Assembly: GCA_009787835.1 (NCBI GenBank)
Contig: WQSN01000016.1
Coordinates: 1-50,501, forward strand
Length of the DNA stretch: 50,501 nucleotides
Reading direction: 5' to 3'
Source of the DNA: Treponema sp.
GTDB lineage: Bacteria > Spirochaetota > Spirochaetia > Treponematales > Breznakiellaceae
Under the pieces are notes generated by a model that worked only from the letters and a program-made list of their open reading frames with translations, did no database searches and was not told the DNA's origin. Both the position numbers and the translations under genes were made by a program. Positions 16,730 to 27,062 of this stretch are shown piece by piece. Position 1 is the stretch's first letter, and the number at the start of each line of letters is the position of its first letter.

Positions 16730-17902
16730 TTAAAATTTCCAGGCTATGCCCAGCTTGGGTCTTATTAAACCGGAAGATTCAGGCGTTTGGAAAAAAACAA
16801 AATTAACACCTGCTTCCAGGTACAGAATATCATAGAGATGCAGCATATAGGATAATCCCAGATTACATTGTAATGTAAAATCATTTTCTCTGTCAGCATT
16901 TTCATCACTAAGATTAAAAAAAGAAAACCCGCCGCCGCCGTGGATTGTTACAGACATGAGTTTATGTAAAAAATATTTTCGCAATAACAGGTTAAAATTT
17001 AATTCCACCCATGACGCTCCTGAGCCGGTATCCTGAAACCCATTAAAAAAACTGTCAAAATCGGTTTTAAAAGAAGTAACAGAATTTAATATACCTGCCG
17101 AAGCTGATATATCAAAACCGAAATTAAAAAAACTTCGCCTTGTTGTCACCGCGCAAAAATTCAATTCAGCGCCTGCAAGATACAGGCTTGAATCTGCTGC
17201 GTTCAATACTTCTCCGTAAACAGGTATTGCAGGCGACCAGGATAGTTTAATAAAAAGATCAAATATTCTGCGGTAACCGACAAAAAAACCATCAGTTGTT
17301 GATTCCAGGCCGCCGGGATTCCGTATGTAAATTTGATAAGTTCCGGGGATTAAATTTTCATCATCAAAAAAAAGGGTTGCCCGGTTTTTATCCCTGATAT
17401 TTAAATTTACAGCGAAAAGCGAATTGGAGTTATTTCGCAGATACACTTCAGTTTCATCAAGCAGATTGCTTCCGGCTATATCCAGCGCTCTTTCTGAATA
17501 GTTTTCCATATAAAAAGCGGAAGGATAAAATTTCTCCAGCGACGGCTGATAGGCTGTTAAAATTTCAAAGGTTTTCCATTCAGACGCCTGACCTGACTGT
17601 CCCAGCAGATCATAGGGCAGCACATTAAAGCGGTATTTTCCGGGCGGCAGGGAAATGTTTAAAAATGTTTCTTCGGTTGATTCATGCCTGTAATCCCTGT
17701 ATCCGCCTTCTTCTTTTTGAATCGCCACTTCATAAAAAAGAGCATACTCTTCCTTAGACCAGGAAATATGCTGAAAAAAAACCGGTGAGTTACCCGATGT
17801 ATCCAGAAAAAAGTTATAATTCTGCGAAAAAATAAATGGAGCGGTTAAAATGGATATTATTGTCTGTATTAATAAAAGATAGAACCTTTGATTAAAAACC
17901 AT
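16730..17902 (-). CDS. Exported protein with Ig/Fn3-like N-terminus and outer-membrane beta-barrel-like C-terminus
   Basis: About 390 aa from the ATG at 17902. This start gives a proper signal peptide ([20 protein letters not shown]) and an 11-bp overlap with the FecR-like gene; an ATG at 17920 is also in frame. Residues of about 25-125 look like a fibronectin-type strand module ([35 protein letters not shown]). Residues of about 130-205 look like an IPT/TIG module ([15 protein letters not shown]). The rest alternates hydrophobic and polar residues and ends in [10 protein letters not shown], with the terminal Phe typical of outer-membrane barrels. It may be the outer-membrane partner of the FecR-like protein made from the same transcript. 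No named family is assigned. Confidence 0.6.
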   Translation of the reverse strand: MVFNQRFYLLLIQTIISILTAPFIFSQNYNFFLDTSGNSPVFFQHISWSKEEYALFYEVAIQKEEGGYRDYRHESTEETFLNISLPPGKYRFNVLPYDLLGQSGQASEWKTFEILTAYQPSLEKFYPSAFYMENYSERALDIAGSNLLDETEVYLRNNSNSLFAVNLNIRDKNRATLFFDDENLIPGTYQIYIRNPGGLESTTDGFFVGYRRIFDLFIKLSWSPAIPVYGEVLNAADSSLYLAGAELNFCAVTTRRSFFNFGFDISASAGILNSVTSFKTDFDSFFNGFQDTGSGASWVELNFNLLLRKYFLHKLMSVTIHGGGGFSFFNLSDENADRENDFTLQCNLGLSYMLHLYDILYLEAGVNFVFFQTPESSGLIRPKLGIAWKF

Positions 17903-20648
17903 ACAGGATTCCCAAATCATCTATTTGTACACGGCCGGGACGCGGAACATTCAGTGAAAAATGGCTTTCACCCGGCAGGCTGCGCTGAATAATGACGCCA
18001 TTTGAATTATAGAAAAACGCCTCTACCTTCCAGATATATGTTGCGTTATGTTCCAGCAGTTCCAGATTGCTAAATGAATAATTTAAAGCGCTCTGCGGCT
18101 CTGTCTGAAAAATCTGCTGTAATCCGGAACCTGTATCCTTGCTGATTGTTAATACATACCTGTTGGCTCCGTCTGCTGCGGACCAGCTGAAATTTATATC
18201 CCTTTGCCGGCGTAATTCTTCCGCTCCGATACGAAATCCTCTGACAGGCTGAATATTCTGCGGAGCGGGTAAAAGCGGTATTGGCTGCACCTGCAATTGC
18301 CTGGGTCCTTCTGACAGGAAAGGCAGACCTTCGGGGGTAAACGCTTCAAATATCCAGTACCATAAACCTTCTTCCAGAGAGTTGACTGTAACTGAACGGC
18401 CCGGATTGAGTATCTCTACTTCGCTCTGCGACAGGTTGGAGCGGCGCGATAATAAAAACCTGGAATTTCTCACAACATCACTGGTTTCCCAACTGAAGAC
18501 AGTCGGCTGTGTAATGGCGGTCAACCCCGGAATTACCGCATTCTGTAAAGGAGAGCGCAGCATAAGACGTGAAGGCTCAGGTTCCGGATCAGGTTCTTGA
18601 ACAGGTTCAGGAACTGGTTCCGGTTCCCTGACAGGTTCAGGAATACGAACAGGTACCGGAAGCTCCGCTATAAGTACAGGCTCCGGTTCCTTGACAGGCT
18701 GCGGTGCTGGTTCTTGTACCGGTTCCGGAATACGAACCGGTTCCGGCGCGGGCTGCGGTTCCTGAACAGGTTCCGGCACAACTCTCTGCGGCGGCGGAAT
18801 TAATTGAACAATCTGCACCGGCACAGGAATCGGTTCCGGTATTGGTTCAGGTTTCGGCGGAGGCGGAGAACGGACAAGTGAAAAAGACCGCGAGGATGCG
18901 TAATAAACCGGAGACATAGCATCGTATCTTGCCGAGATCCGCCAGTACCAGTCGCCGGGAGGGATGGAAATTCCCTGGAAGAAATCGTCTGACGCGGGTT
19001 CATCAATCACTTTATCGGAGAAATCCGGAAAGGCAGATACCTGGAAACGTTTTTCATGGAGTATATTTGTCCTCCATGAAAAGCGTGTGTTCTGTATATG
19101 ATCCTCTTCAATGCTGTAATTGTCAGGAGGGAAGATCAACCTAATATTTACCGCTCTTTCAACAGCGGTAAAATGTTTAGCAGGCGGAAGCGGAGATGTA
19201 TTCCCCTCATCATCCGTATAAAAAACGCTCCAGTAATAAAGCCCTGCGGAGAGAATATTTTTTTCCTTGCCGTATACATAAAAATTATTACGCACAGTGT
19301 CGATCACCGCAGGATTCCGTAAATTAGGGTCTGAGGAAATCTGGATAGTATATGAAACAGCGTTAGTGTAACTTGACCAGGAAAAAGATATGTCTGTCCG
19401 GTCTATGCCAATATTAACCATGCTGTCAGAGGCGGGCATGACAAGAACAGGCATTTGCAGTTCATCGCTTTTGCTAATATTAAAACCTGATGTTTTAGAA
19501 TATATTGCGGACGCTTCACTGTAACCGCTTTCATAAACATGAGAATAAACAGGCTGAACGCGCCAGTACCATCTTCCGGGACCTAATTCCGGTCCAATAT
19601 AGGATGTTCCCTGCACCTGCGAAGTTATACTGTCACTGAAATCCTGCGACTGTGAAATTTGCAGAATATAAAACATTACATCCTCTGATTCTGACCAGCG
19701 GAAATAAATTTTGGGCCATGTTGTTCTGAAATTAAAAACCGCATCCTGCGCGGGGTTTAACAGCAAAGGAGGGACAGCTTCCGTAACAGTCATTCGTCCT
19801 GTACTGAGAACGGCATCCTGTGCAGAAAGCCGCCAGTATTTTACCCCATTGCCGACAGGGACTGCCGCAGTTGAGTCGAGGTCCTCGATAATATATGCAA
19901 CTTTTGAAAAACTATAGTCTTCGGCGATCTCAAGCCGTAATCCTTCCTGCGGATCTAAATTGATCCTGTTCCAGTTAAAATAGACAGGCTCAGACTGCGC
20001 GCTGGATTTCAGATAACGTGCGTTGGGACGCGGATAGGATACAAGGGCCATTGGTTCCAGCCGTTCATTCCCTTCAATGTCCTTAATTATCACATTCCCG
20101 GCGGGTATGCTTTGAATAAATCCGTCTTGGGTCATCTGTACGATGCCTTCACTTACCTGCAGTATCATGCCTTCATTGTCATAAGAGGCGTAGAATACCG
20201 CGCCTGGCGCAGATTCAATTTTTTGCTCAGCGATGGAAAGCACAATGCTGCCTGAGTCCTGTTCTGAAGTGATATAAATGCTGCCAAGGTAAAAATCTAT
20301 TTGAGATGCGTCTGAGTTTTTCTGTATGCGTATTAGTGAATTTTCACCTAACTCAACATAGTTGTTGTCTATGTTAAGCATTGCGCCGGAATGCCTGGCT
20401 ATCCGTATTAAATCCCCGGGATACACGGGCGACTGCGCGTTCAGGCGATCCCATACAACCCTGTCGGCCATTCGCCGCTGAACTGTATTATGCTTAATGG
20501 TTACATATCCCGCGCTCTGTATTGACATGGAACGAAGCGTTTTTAAAAGATCATTCTGGAAAAAATAAAGGCTCGCGCCAAATCCCGAAAGGCATAATAT
20601 AACAACAGCGATATCCAAAACCCGGGAAGCGCTTTTCTCTTTACTCAT
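17892..20648 (-). CDS. FecR-domain protein with Fn3-like repeats and a Pro/Glu-rich spacer
   Basis: A 918-aa exported or membrane-anchored protein. One TM helix is at about residues 10-28. A FecR domain covers about 60-190 ([41 protein letters not shown]-like segment). It is followed by at least four fibronectin-like modules, each with a W-S/W-R core ([59 protein letters not shown]). Residues of about 594-692 are a Pro/Glu/Val spacer built on PEPVxEP repeats. Two more modules follow. The spacer could cross the periplasm, as in TonB. The gene sits between an adenylate cyclase and a beta-barrel candidate in one transcript. The precise role is unknown. Confidence 0.8.
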   Translation of the reverse strand: MSKEKSASRVLDIAVVILCLSGFGASLYFFQNDLLKTLRSMSIQSAGYVTIKHNTVQRRMADRVVWDRLNAQSPVYPGDLIRIARHSGAMLNIDNNYVELGENSLIRIQKNSDASQIDFYLGSIYITSEQDSGSIVLSIAEQKIESAPGAVFYASYDNEGMILQVSEGIVQMTQDGFIQSIPAGNVIIKDIEGNERLEPMALVSYPRPNARYLKSSAQSEPVYFNWNRINLDPQEGLRLEIAEDYSFSKVAYIIEDLDSTAAVPVGNGVKYWRLSAQDAVLSTGRMTVTEAVPPLLLNPAQDAVFNFRTTWPKIYFRWSESEDVMFYILQISQSQDFSDSITSQVQGTSYIGPELGPGRWYWRVQPVYSHVYESGYSEASAIYSKTSGFNISKSDELQMPVLVMPASDSMVNIGIDRTDISFSWSSYTNAVSYTIQISSDPNLRNPAVIDTVRNNFYVYGKEKNILSAGLYYWSVFYTDDEGNTSPLPPAKHFTAVERAVNIRLIFPPDNYSIEEDHIQNTRFSWRTNILHEKRFQVSAFPDFSDKVIDEPASDDFFQGISIPPGDWYWRISARYDAMSPVYYASSRSFSLVRSPPPPKPEPIPEPIPVPVQIVQLIPPPQRVVPEPVQEPQPAPEPVRIPEPVQEPAPQPVKEPEPVLIAELPVPVRIPEPVREPEPVPEPVQEPDPEPEPSRLMLRSPLQNAVIPGLTAITQPTVFSWETSDVVRNSRFLLSRRSNLSQSEVEILNPGRSVTVNSLEEGLWYWIFEAFTPEGLPFLSEGPRQLQVQPIPLLPAPQNIQPVRGFRIGAEELRRQRDINFSWSAADGANRYVLTISKDTGSGLQQIFQTEPQSALNYSFSNLELLEHNATYIWKVEAFFYNSNGVIIQRSLPGESHFSLNVPRPGRVQIDDLGILYGF

Positions 20649-20658
20649 TTTTCATTTC

Positions 20659-22533
20659 TCATTTTATTCCGCTGATTTTATACTTCTTCTCCTGCGCGTC
20701 AATATCAACCTTTGACAAATCTGGAGCTTTTATGCCAAGCATCTCCCTGACTTCAGCCAGTGTTTTGGGACCTAAAGTGACGGCGACATGGTTTACAACC
20801 GCGAACAGGCGCACAGGTTTTTCTTTTCCCTTTACGGTAACGGGCGGCATTTCCTCAGTGATAAAATGATCCTTAATTAAATTCCATGTATCTTCAGAGA
20901 TTAGAATATCCGTTCCAAGCGGTTTGTTCAAAGCTTCAATGCGGGAAGCAAGATTAACAGGATCGCCTATAACAGTGTATTCCATGCGGAGATCAGAGCC
21001 AAGCTGCCCTGCTGTAACAATACCAGTATTTATGCCGGCTCCGATTGATATCGGCGGATCACCTGCGTCGCCTGGTTTGCGTTTCTGGTTCAGGTAGTAC
21101 AGCGCCTTGCGCATCATCAGCGCGGCTTTAACGCAGTTAAAAGCGTCTTTGGCGGGGCTTCCGGCGGAATAGGCGGTTCCCCAATGCGCCATTACCGCAT
21201 CGCCTATAAATTTATCCACTACGCCGTTTGTTTTTTCCACGCAATCTACCATCTGCGTAAAATATTCATTCAGCCAGTGAACTATTTTATCAGACGCATC
21301 CTTGCCGAATGACTTGGTAAAATTTTCCGATTTTTCCGTAAACCCGCGTATATCTGAAAAAAAGATTGTTGCGTGTTTCGGCAGACCGCCTGGTTTTATT
21401 TCACCGCGCATCGCTTTAATCGCTATCTCGCGGTTGGTAAACCTTCCGAAAACTCCCAGCGCGGAACTCATCTTCTGAAAGCTGGATGTTAAGAAACTGA
21501 TTTCATCATGCCCTTTTGGTTTAAGGTTTACCTCAAAAACGCCGCCTTCGATATTGAGCGCGGCCCGCGCGAGCGATTTAAGCGCGACAGAAATGGTTTG
21601 GGAAAAGAACCATATAAAGAGTATCGAAAGGCTTAAAACGGCGGCTGTAAGATACATATTGCGCCTGGTGGTAGCCGCAATTCCTTCAAAGACCTTGTCG
21701 TATTCAATGCTAGTGATGGCGATAGACGCGCCGGTATTTAATTTTGAATAAGCCACAAAATACTGAATGCCGTCATCAATATAAAGATCCTGTTTATTCC
21801 TTACGGGACTTTCCCGTATCGCGCGGATAAAGTACCTGTTGGCAAAATTCGCCCCCGCCATTACAAGTTCATAGTCCGGATGAATTAAAATATCGCCGTC
21901 CCCGTTTATAAGGTATGATTGATTTATTCCAGAACTGAAACTGTCATTCAGATTATCCGGTGAAAAAAGAATTGATACTACTCCGCCGCTCTGAACAGGA
22001 TAAAAAAGCGCCAGCAAATGAACAGAAAAATGAGGAGCGGCGTTCAGAATTATTGTCTCTCCTCCTGAAGCTCGCTGTAATGTATCATTATTAATCTCAA
22101 AAAAATAATCAATAAGATACTCGTCTATTTCATTATTTAGCAGGAATCTTCGGTTAATTAAAAGATTATCCGGTCTGTCTAAACTTGGAAACTGAAGAGC
22201 GGCAATCTGTCCGTTCCGTTCAAAGAAAAAATCAGCGGCCTGTCCCGCAAGCCCGCTGTCGGCTCCCGCAGCATTGATAATCTGCATCAGCACAAGGCAA
22301 TTTGAATGAACATTGGACAGCGAATATTCAGTTTCAAAGGAGGTGCGCCGGTTCACTTCAAAGTTATTCTCTTCCGCTGTAACCTGTAAATCCTCTCTGA
22401 CCAAATATGACACAAGAAATGTTATCGCTCCCAGAGATACAAGAACAAGAATTGTTATAATTATTACAAGTTTAGCGCCGATGGAGAACCGTATAGCGCT
22501 GACATTGTCCTGTTTTTTCTGTTTTTTACCCAT
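20659..22533 (-). CDS. Membrane class III adenylate/guanylate cyclase with Cache-like sensor and HAMP
   Basis: A 624-aa receptor cyclase. TM1 is at about residues 23-45 and TM2 at about 290-312. They enclose an extracytoplasmic sensor of about 240 residues that looks like a Cache domain (YLINGDGDILIHPDYELV). A HAMP segment follows, then the cyclase homology domain at about 385-570. Visible catalytic elements are the metal-binding ATIFFSDIRGFTEKSENF and the second Asp in KFIGDAVMAHWG, and the nucleotide-recognition segment MEYTVIGDPVNLASRIEALN. The last motif resembles bacterial adenylate cyclases more than guanylate cyclases. It lies 10 bp upstream of the FecR-like gene in the same direction, so an extracellular cue may be passed to cAMP and the envelope proteins be co-produced. 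Confidence 0.88.
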   Translation of the reverse strand: MGKKQKKQDNVSAIRFSIGAKLVIIITILVLVSLGAITFLVSYLVREDLQVTAEENNFEVNRRTSFETEYSLSNVHSNCLVLMQIINAAGADSGLAGQAADFFFERNGQIAALQFPSLDRPDNLLINRRFLLNNEIDEYLIDYFFEINNDTLQRASGGETIILNAAPHFSVHLLALFYPVQSGGVVSILFSPDNLNDSFSSGINQSYLINGDGDILIHPDYELVMAGANFANRYFIRAIRESPVRNKQDLYIDDGIQYFVAYSKLNTGASIAITSIEYDKVFEGIAATTRRNMYLTAAVLSLSILFIWFFSQTISVALKSLARAALNIEGGVFEVNLKPKGHDEISFLTSSFQKMSSALGVFGRFTNREIAIKAMRGEIKPGGLPKHATIFFSDIRGFTEKSENFTKSFGKDASDKIVHWLNEYFTQMVDCVEKTNGVVDKFIGDAVMAHWGTAYSAGSPAKDAFNCVKAALMMRKALYYLNQKRKPGDAGDPPISIGAGINTGIVTAGQLGSDLRMEYTVIGDPVNLASRIEALNKPLGTDILISEDTWNLIKDHFITEEMPPVTVKGKEKPVRLFAVVNHVAVTLGPKTLAEVREMLGIKAPDLSKVDIDAQEKKYKISGIK

Positions 22534-22663
22534 GGTTTAACTTTTATTTTCGTTGAAATGGAGAGATTTATCAAGTGCGCGGTTGTTAACATGTTTATTA
22601 ATTAAAAACGCCGCAGCTGCAATGTACTCTGCGCCGTGTTTGTTATCTATGAATAAAAATAAT

Positions 22664-24376
22664 TTAATTTCTGCCAAGCAAAGCGGCGTATTCCCTCTCA
22701 TATCGTCTAACAACAGGGTTATCGGGCGCTATGGCCATTGCCTGTCTTAAATAGTAAACCGCGCGCCTTTCTTCGCGGCGGCGGTGGTAGATTTCAAACA
22801 TGGCGATAATGGCGTCTAAATTTCTAGGGTCTTCAAAAAGGCTGGAACGGAGATCGTTTAACGCGGATTCTTCGTTGCTTTGGATGCGGCTGCGCAGGTA
22901 ATAATAACGGCTTATAACAGCTCCGCTGCCTGATGAGGCAAGCCTGCCTGCCAGCATTGTTGAGGCTTCCTCTGTTCTGTTATTGTCTATCAGCGCGGAA
23001 ATATAAATAATGATATAATCGCTGTTGGATGTATCCCTTTCGTACAGTTCACGCGCGTAGGAAAGCGCTCTTGCGTTGTTTCCCAATCCGTGTTCAACAT
23101 GGTATGCGTCTATAAGATCCTGGGTGGTGCGGCGGACAGCGAGAATACGGTTAAGAAACCCCTGCGCTTCCCTCCAGTTCTCATTGTAAACCGCGTCATG
23201 AAGGCTTAAACTTAACACTACAATTGACGAACCGGCAATTTGCTGCAGATGCTTTAACAGTTCCCTGCCTTCATTCTGATCCGCAGGACGCTGGGATTCC
23301 ATCAGCAGGGTGACCGCAAAGATCAGTGCCTCCTCGTCATCGTGGTTTGTCCTGATAATTGATCGCAAATAATTCAAAGCTGAATCGCGGTTGCGGCTGC
23401 CTTCGGCCTGCACTCTGGCGCGGAGGAACAGGTAGAATCTGTCATTGGAATTAATTGAAGCGAATGTGTCCAGGGGTGTATTGGCCTGTAAAAAATTCCC
23501 CTGCTCAATTAGTATATGCGCTCTCATTAATAAAAAGTCACCGTTACGCGGCTCATGCTGCAATATCTCATCTACAGCGGGCCCTGCGCGCGACCAGTTT
23601 TGTTCTTCATAATAGATAATGGCGAGCTGACGTTTTACGCCCAGGTTGTCAGGGTAACGAATTATCAGGTCTGAATATATCGCTGCGGCCTCTTCCTTTT
23701 CGCCAGACTGCATTAACACACGGGCGGTTCCAATTGAAGCGGGATAAAAATCATCATATAAATCCAGAGTATTTTTATAGGTAATCAGCGCGTTATCATA
23801 TTGTTTTATATGCTCATAAATTAAACCTAAATAGTATGACGGAAGCACTGAAGCAGGACGAAGTTCGCGCGCTTTTATCAGATCATCTATGGCTTTGGCG
23901 AGGATTTCCGGTCTGGAATAATCATTAATAACCATAAAGGGAAGCATATATTCAAAAAAGTCCGATGATTGTTCACCAGGACTTGTATAATTGCCTCTTT
24001 CTGCTTCACGTATAATACGGGAATAGTTATGAGTTGGCGGAAGGTCTAAAGACGGAAGCCTTAACATGGAATCGGGGTATACATTCCTGACTATAATCGT
24101 AATAATGCCGTTCATTAACCGGCCGAATTCTATACCGTTTAGGTTTCTGTTTTGAATTATATCCAGCGCCTGATTTATAGAAACCAGACGGCCTGTTTCT
24201 ACCAAACCGCGTATTTCATCCACAAGCCCGCCTGTAATCTGCCTTGTATCAACTACAGGTTCGGACGCCGGGACGCTGCCGGATTCCGGAGATGTTTCAG
24301 GCACTGAATTACATGAGATTATAATCAGCGCCGGCAAAATAAGAGTGTAAGTCAACCGCGGGATTTTCAAGATCAC
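22664..24376 (-). CDS. TPR-repeat lipoprotein, 570 aa
   Basis: An exported tetratricopeptide-repeat protein. The signal sequence ends in IIISC (Cys22 from the GTG start), a relaxed spirochaetal lipobox. From about residue 165 onward, 34-residue helical repeats are visible (ASVLPSYYLGLIYEHIKQYD, PASIGTARVLMQSGEKEEAA, LDAIIAMFEIYHRRREERRA, AIAPDNPVVRRYEREYAALL). Such proteins serve as scaffolds on the periplasmic side of a membrane. The start is GTG 24376 or TTG 24370; AAGGTG fits the second better. It is divergent from the TPR lipoprotein at 24510. Confidence 0.8.
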   Translation of the reverse strand: MILKIPRLTYTLILPALIIISCNSVPETSPESGSVPASEPVVDTRQITGGLVDEIRGLVETGRLVSINQALDIIQNRNLNGIEFGRLMNGIITIIVRNVYPDSMLRLPSLDLPPTHNYSRIIREAERGNYTSPGEQSSDFFEYMLPFMVINDYSRPEILAKAIDDLIKARELRPASVLPSYYLGLIYEHIKQYDNALITYKNTLDLYDDFYPASIGTARVLMQSGEKEEAAAIYSDLIIRYPDNLGVKRQLAIIYYEEQNWSRAGPAVDEILQHEPRNGDFLLMRAHILIEQGNFLQANTPLDTFASINSNDRFYLFLRARVQAEGSRNRDSALNYLRSIIRTNHDDEEALIFAVTLLMESQRPADQNEGRELLKHLQQIAGSSIVVLSLSLHDAVYNENWREAQGFLNRILAVRRTTQDLIDAYHVEHGLGNNARALSYARELYERDTSNSDYIIIYISALIDNNRTEEASTMLAGRLASSGSGAVISRYYYLRSRIQSNEESALNDLRSSLFEDPRNLDAIIAMFEIYHRRREERRAVYYLRQAMAIAPDNPVVRRYEREYAALLGRN

Positions 24377-24492
24377 CTTATATTATCGGAAAATTACAGA
24401 CTATTCCGAAACATACATATATATGGCGCGGAACAGCTGCTTTAGAATATGGTTCCATTTAACAGAACCTCATATACAAAAATATAGCACAA

Positions 24493-24510
24493 TGGTAAAA
24501 TAATGACTAA
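24493..24510 (+). promoter_or_regulatory. Extended -10 promoter directly before the 24510 lipoprotein gene
   Basis: TGg-TAAAAT lies at 24493-24501 and the ATG is 8 nt further on. No Shine-Dalgarno is present, which fits a leaderless or nearly leaderless mRNA. Confidence 0.45.
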
Positions 24511-25583
24511 TGGGAATAAAGAAATTCTGTATTATCTTTTTAATTTTTCCTTTTATTGTATCCTGCGGATTAATTCCGGTAGATTTTTTAATTGATATTT
24601 ACGGAATCGATCCGTATTACATAACAGGATCTGACGAAGAAAAGAGCAACTTCAGGGAGCTTTTCAACTTGCTGAAAATGGAGGAACCGGGCAGCGAAGG
24701 CGAATTCGCGGTAACAAGGGAAATAGCCGCAAGTTTTGCCAGGTCTGGGGATTATGACAGGGTAATAAATTTCCTCAGTTCCAGAATTATTAATACACCT
24801 TCCGATCCATACAACAGTTACTATTTATTAATGATAGCTTATGCCCATTTACAGCTTGGTTCAGAGCCAATCGCATCTTTATATTTTGAACTAATTTTGG
24901 AAAATTACCCTGATTTAACTGTTAACGATGAATCTATCCATTTTATATGTCTTGGACAGTTAATCAATCATGATCTAATTCCTGAACGCCAGGTGTGGTA
25001 TTATCAGGAAATGATTTCACGGTTTCCGGAAAAAATTGATTTGGGTATCGCTTACTTTATGCTTGGTCAGGCTTGTGAAAAAATCGGAAGCTGGAATGAC
25101 GCAATTCAGGCATACGCCAGCTATCTGCCGTATACCGGGACCATAATTATAGGTTATCCGAATGCCGATCAATACGCCAGGCAGCAGGTGGATTTCAGCA
25201 AATCGCCAAAAGACTGGACATTTGAAAGCCTGCCCGCCCTTAGACAAGCCATTGAAAGCGCTCTTGATGCAGGCAGCGCCAGGACTTTAATGCTCTACCA
25301 GGCAAAGGTCAATTTTTTTACCCGTTCCTGGGAACAGGTGGAAAACGACGATTCAGGGATGGTAGACTTTACCCTTTCTGAATTCATGTACAATAACCGC
25401 ATCCGCTATGCCGCGACGCTGGATGCTTCATCAAATGATACAGAGGCATTTTTAAGAACAACAGGATGGTACAGCAATCTTTCAACATGGTACCTGTATT
25501 TCAGAAAAATTTACTTTCCGCAGGACCCGGAGATACACGGCCGCTGGGAATGGGCAGGGATTTATTATGGAGAAAAATTTTAA
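24510..25583 (+). CDS. TPR-like lipoprotein, 357 aa
   Basis: An exported lipoprotein with signal peptide MGIKKFCIIFLIFPFIVSC and lipidated Cys19. Helical repeats of TPR type are seen at about residues 70-220 (AASFARSGDYDRVINFLSSR, YYLLMIAYAHLQLGSEPIAS, GIAYFMLGQACEKIGSWNDA). The C-terminal part is not recognisable. It is divergent from another TPR lipoprotein and is followed by a lytic transglycosylase, which suggests a role near the cell wall. Function unknown. Confidence 0.8.
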   Translation: MGIKKFCIIFLIFPFIVSCGLIPVDFLIDIYGIDPYYITGSDEEKSNFRELFNLLKMEEPGSEGEFAVTREIAASFARSGDYDRVINFLSSRIINTPSDPYNSYYLLMIAYAHLQLGSEPIASLYFELILENYPDLTVNDESIHFICLGQLINHDLIPERQVWYYQEMISRFPEKIDLGIAYFMLGQACEKIGSWNDAIQAYASYLPYTGTIIIGYPNADQYARQQVDFSKSPKDWTFESLPALRQAIESALDAGSARTLMLYQAKVNFFTRSWEQVENDDSGMVDFTLSEFMYNNRIRYAATLDASSNDTEAFLRTTGWYSNLSTWYLYFRKIYFPQDPEIHGRWEWAGIYYGEKF

Positions 25584-25666
25584 ATTAAAATATAGGTTAA
25601 TTATAGAAATATATGCTTATAAGATTCATTTAGTAGTATAATTTTTATTATCAATTGACGAAAATT

Positions 25667-25680
25667 TATATTGTAGGGTA
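25667..25680 (+). promoter_or_regulatory. Candidate -10 box before the lytic transglycosylase gene
   Basis: TATATT occupies 25667-25672 and the ATG at 25680 follows after 7 nt (GTAGGGT). GGG is too close to the start to act as a normal ribosome site, so a leaderless transcript is again possible. A second TATAAT-like box lies about 30 bp upstream and would give a normal leader instead. Confidence 0.35.
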
Positions 25681-26978
25681 TGAAAATAAAATACAGGCTT
25701 GATTGCGCTTCATTATTCCTTATCTCTGTTTTATTGACAGCGGGCTGGGGAAACTCTGCTTTCGCTGATGAAAACCGGCCTCTTCGCAGCGTTCAGCCGG
25801 ATATCGAGATACCGGTTCAGCTTGAATCCTTCTATCCCCATTCCGTGTTTTTTAACTCCGCTATTTTTGAGTACCCTCTGACGCAGCATTACATTAACCA
25901 GTATACAAGTCCTGCCGGGATTATCTATATGAATTCCATAATGGAGAGGGCAACCCTTTATCTGCCGTTTATAAAAGAGGAAATAAAAAAACTTAATATA
26001 CCGCCTGAACTGGCGTATCTGCCTGTAATTGAATCCAATTTTGTAATAACAGCAAGAAGCAGATCGGGAGCTGCGGGATTATGGCAGTTTATGCTTAACA
26101 GCATTTCTCCTTTCGGGATAAAGGTAAATGATATTTTGGACGAGCGTCAGGATGTAATTAAATCAACAAGAGGCGCATTGCTGAAACTTGCAGACAATTA
26201 CAAGAATCTGGGAAACTGGGAGCTGGCATTGGCGGCATACAATACAGGCCTTGGTGGAATAAACAGAGTAATACAAAGAACCGGTATCCGCAATTACTGG
26301 GAACTGAGCAGAAGGAATGAATTAAGCCAGGAAACAATTCACTTTGTGCCCAAATTTGTAGCGGCGGCCTGGGTCATGTCCCAGCCCCGGCGTTTTGGCA
26401 TTAATATCTGGAATGAACATCATGAGTGGACCGCAATTCCGCTTAAGCGTCAGATCTCCCTGGATATTCTCGCTTCTGAAGCTGATGTAGACAGGGGGAT
26501 ACTGCGCAGATTAAACGCTGAACTGATCCATGGGATAAGCCCTGCGGATCCGGGTTATCTGTTAAAGGTTCCCGTCGCTCATCTTGAAAAAATCAATCAA
26601 GTGCTTGAACGGCAGGATCTGGGACTAATCCGTTATCATTATCATGTTGTAAGAAGCGGCGATACCCTATGGTCGATGTCCAGGCATTATGAAGTTTCCA
26701 TTGAAATGATTGAACAGCACAATTCAGGAGTTTCCGGACGGTATTTAAAAATCGGAGAAACGCTCATTATCCCGGCTTATCGTGATATAACGCCTCCCGC
26801 GCGGATAACTTCAGCGCAGAATCTGAACGGACAGCATATTGTCCAGAAAGGCGAATCCCTTTGGGCTTTAGGTATAAGATACGGTATTGATCCGCAAATT
26901 CTGGCGGAACAAAACGATATGGAGCTAAATCAAATTCTCCGCGAAGGAAGAACCTTGAAAGTGCCGATATTAGAATAG
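25680..26978 (+). CDS. Membrane-bound lytic transglycosylase with two LysM domains (MltD type)
   Basis: A 432-aa exported enzyme that cleaves peptidoglycan glycan strands. The signal peptide ends at about residue 29 (SAFADE). The SLT domain covers about 95-230, with the catalytic Glu118 in LPVIESNF, followed by SRSGAAGLWQFM and ALAAYNTGLGGINR. Two LysM peptidoglycan-binding domains lie at about 322-366 (VVRSGDTLWSMSRHYEVS) and 384-430 (VQKGESLWALGIRYGID). The domain order matches MltD. Confidence 0.93.
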   Translation: MKIKYRLDCASLFLISVLLTAGWGNSAFADENRPLRSVQPDIEIPVQLESFYPHSVFFNSAIFEYPLTQHYINQYTSPAGIIYMNSIMERATLYLPFIKEEIKKLNIPPELAYLPVIESNFVITARSRSGAAGLWQFMLNSISPFGIKVNDILDERQDVIKSTRGALLKLADNYKNLGNWELALAAYNTGLGGINRVIQRTGIRNYWELSRRNELSQETIHFVPKFVAAAWVMSQPRRFGINIWNEHHEWTAIPLKRQISLDILASEADVDRGILRRLNAELIHGISPADPGYLLKVPVAHLEKINQVLERQDLGLIRYHYHVVRSGDTLWSMSRHYEVSIEMIEQHNSGVSGRYLKIGETLIIPAYRDITPPARITSAQNLNGQHIVQKGESLWALGIRYGIDPQILAEQNDMELNQILREGRTLKVPILE

Positions 26979-27062
26979 GCATTGGGGAGCAGGAAAAAAC
27001 AATACTGCGGACATTACCCCGAGTCCTTTATATCAATTTTACATAATGAGGAACCAGTTTAA

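Noticed and set aside
18597..18803. Arg/Phe-rich frames and CRISPR-like periodicity across the repeats at 18571-18868
   Set aside because: The periodicity comes from Pro/Glu codons of the FecR-like protein; units are short, degenerate and without spacers.
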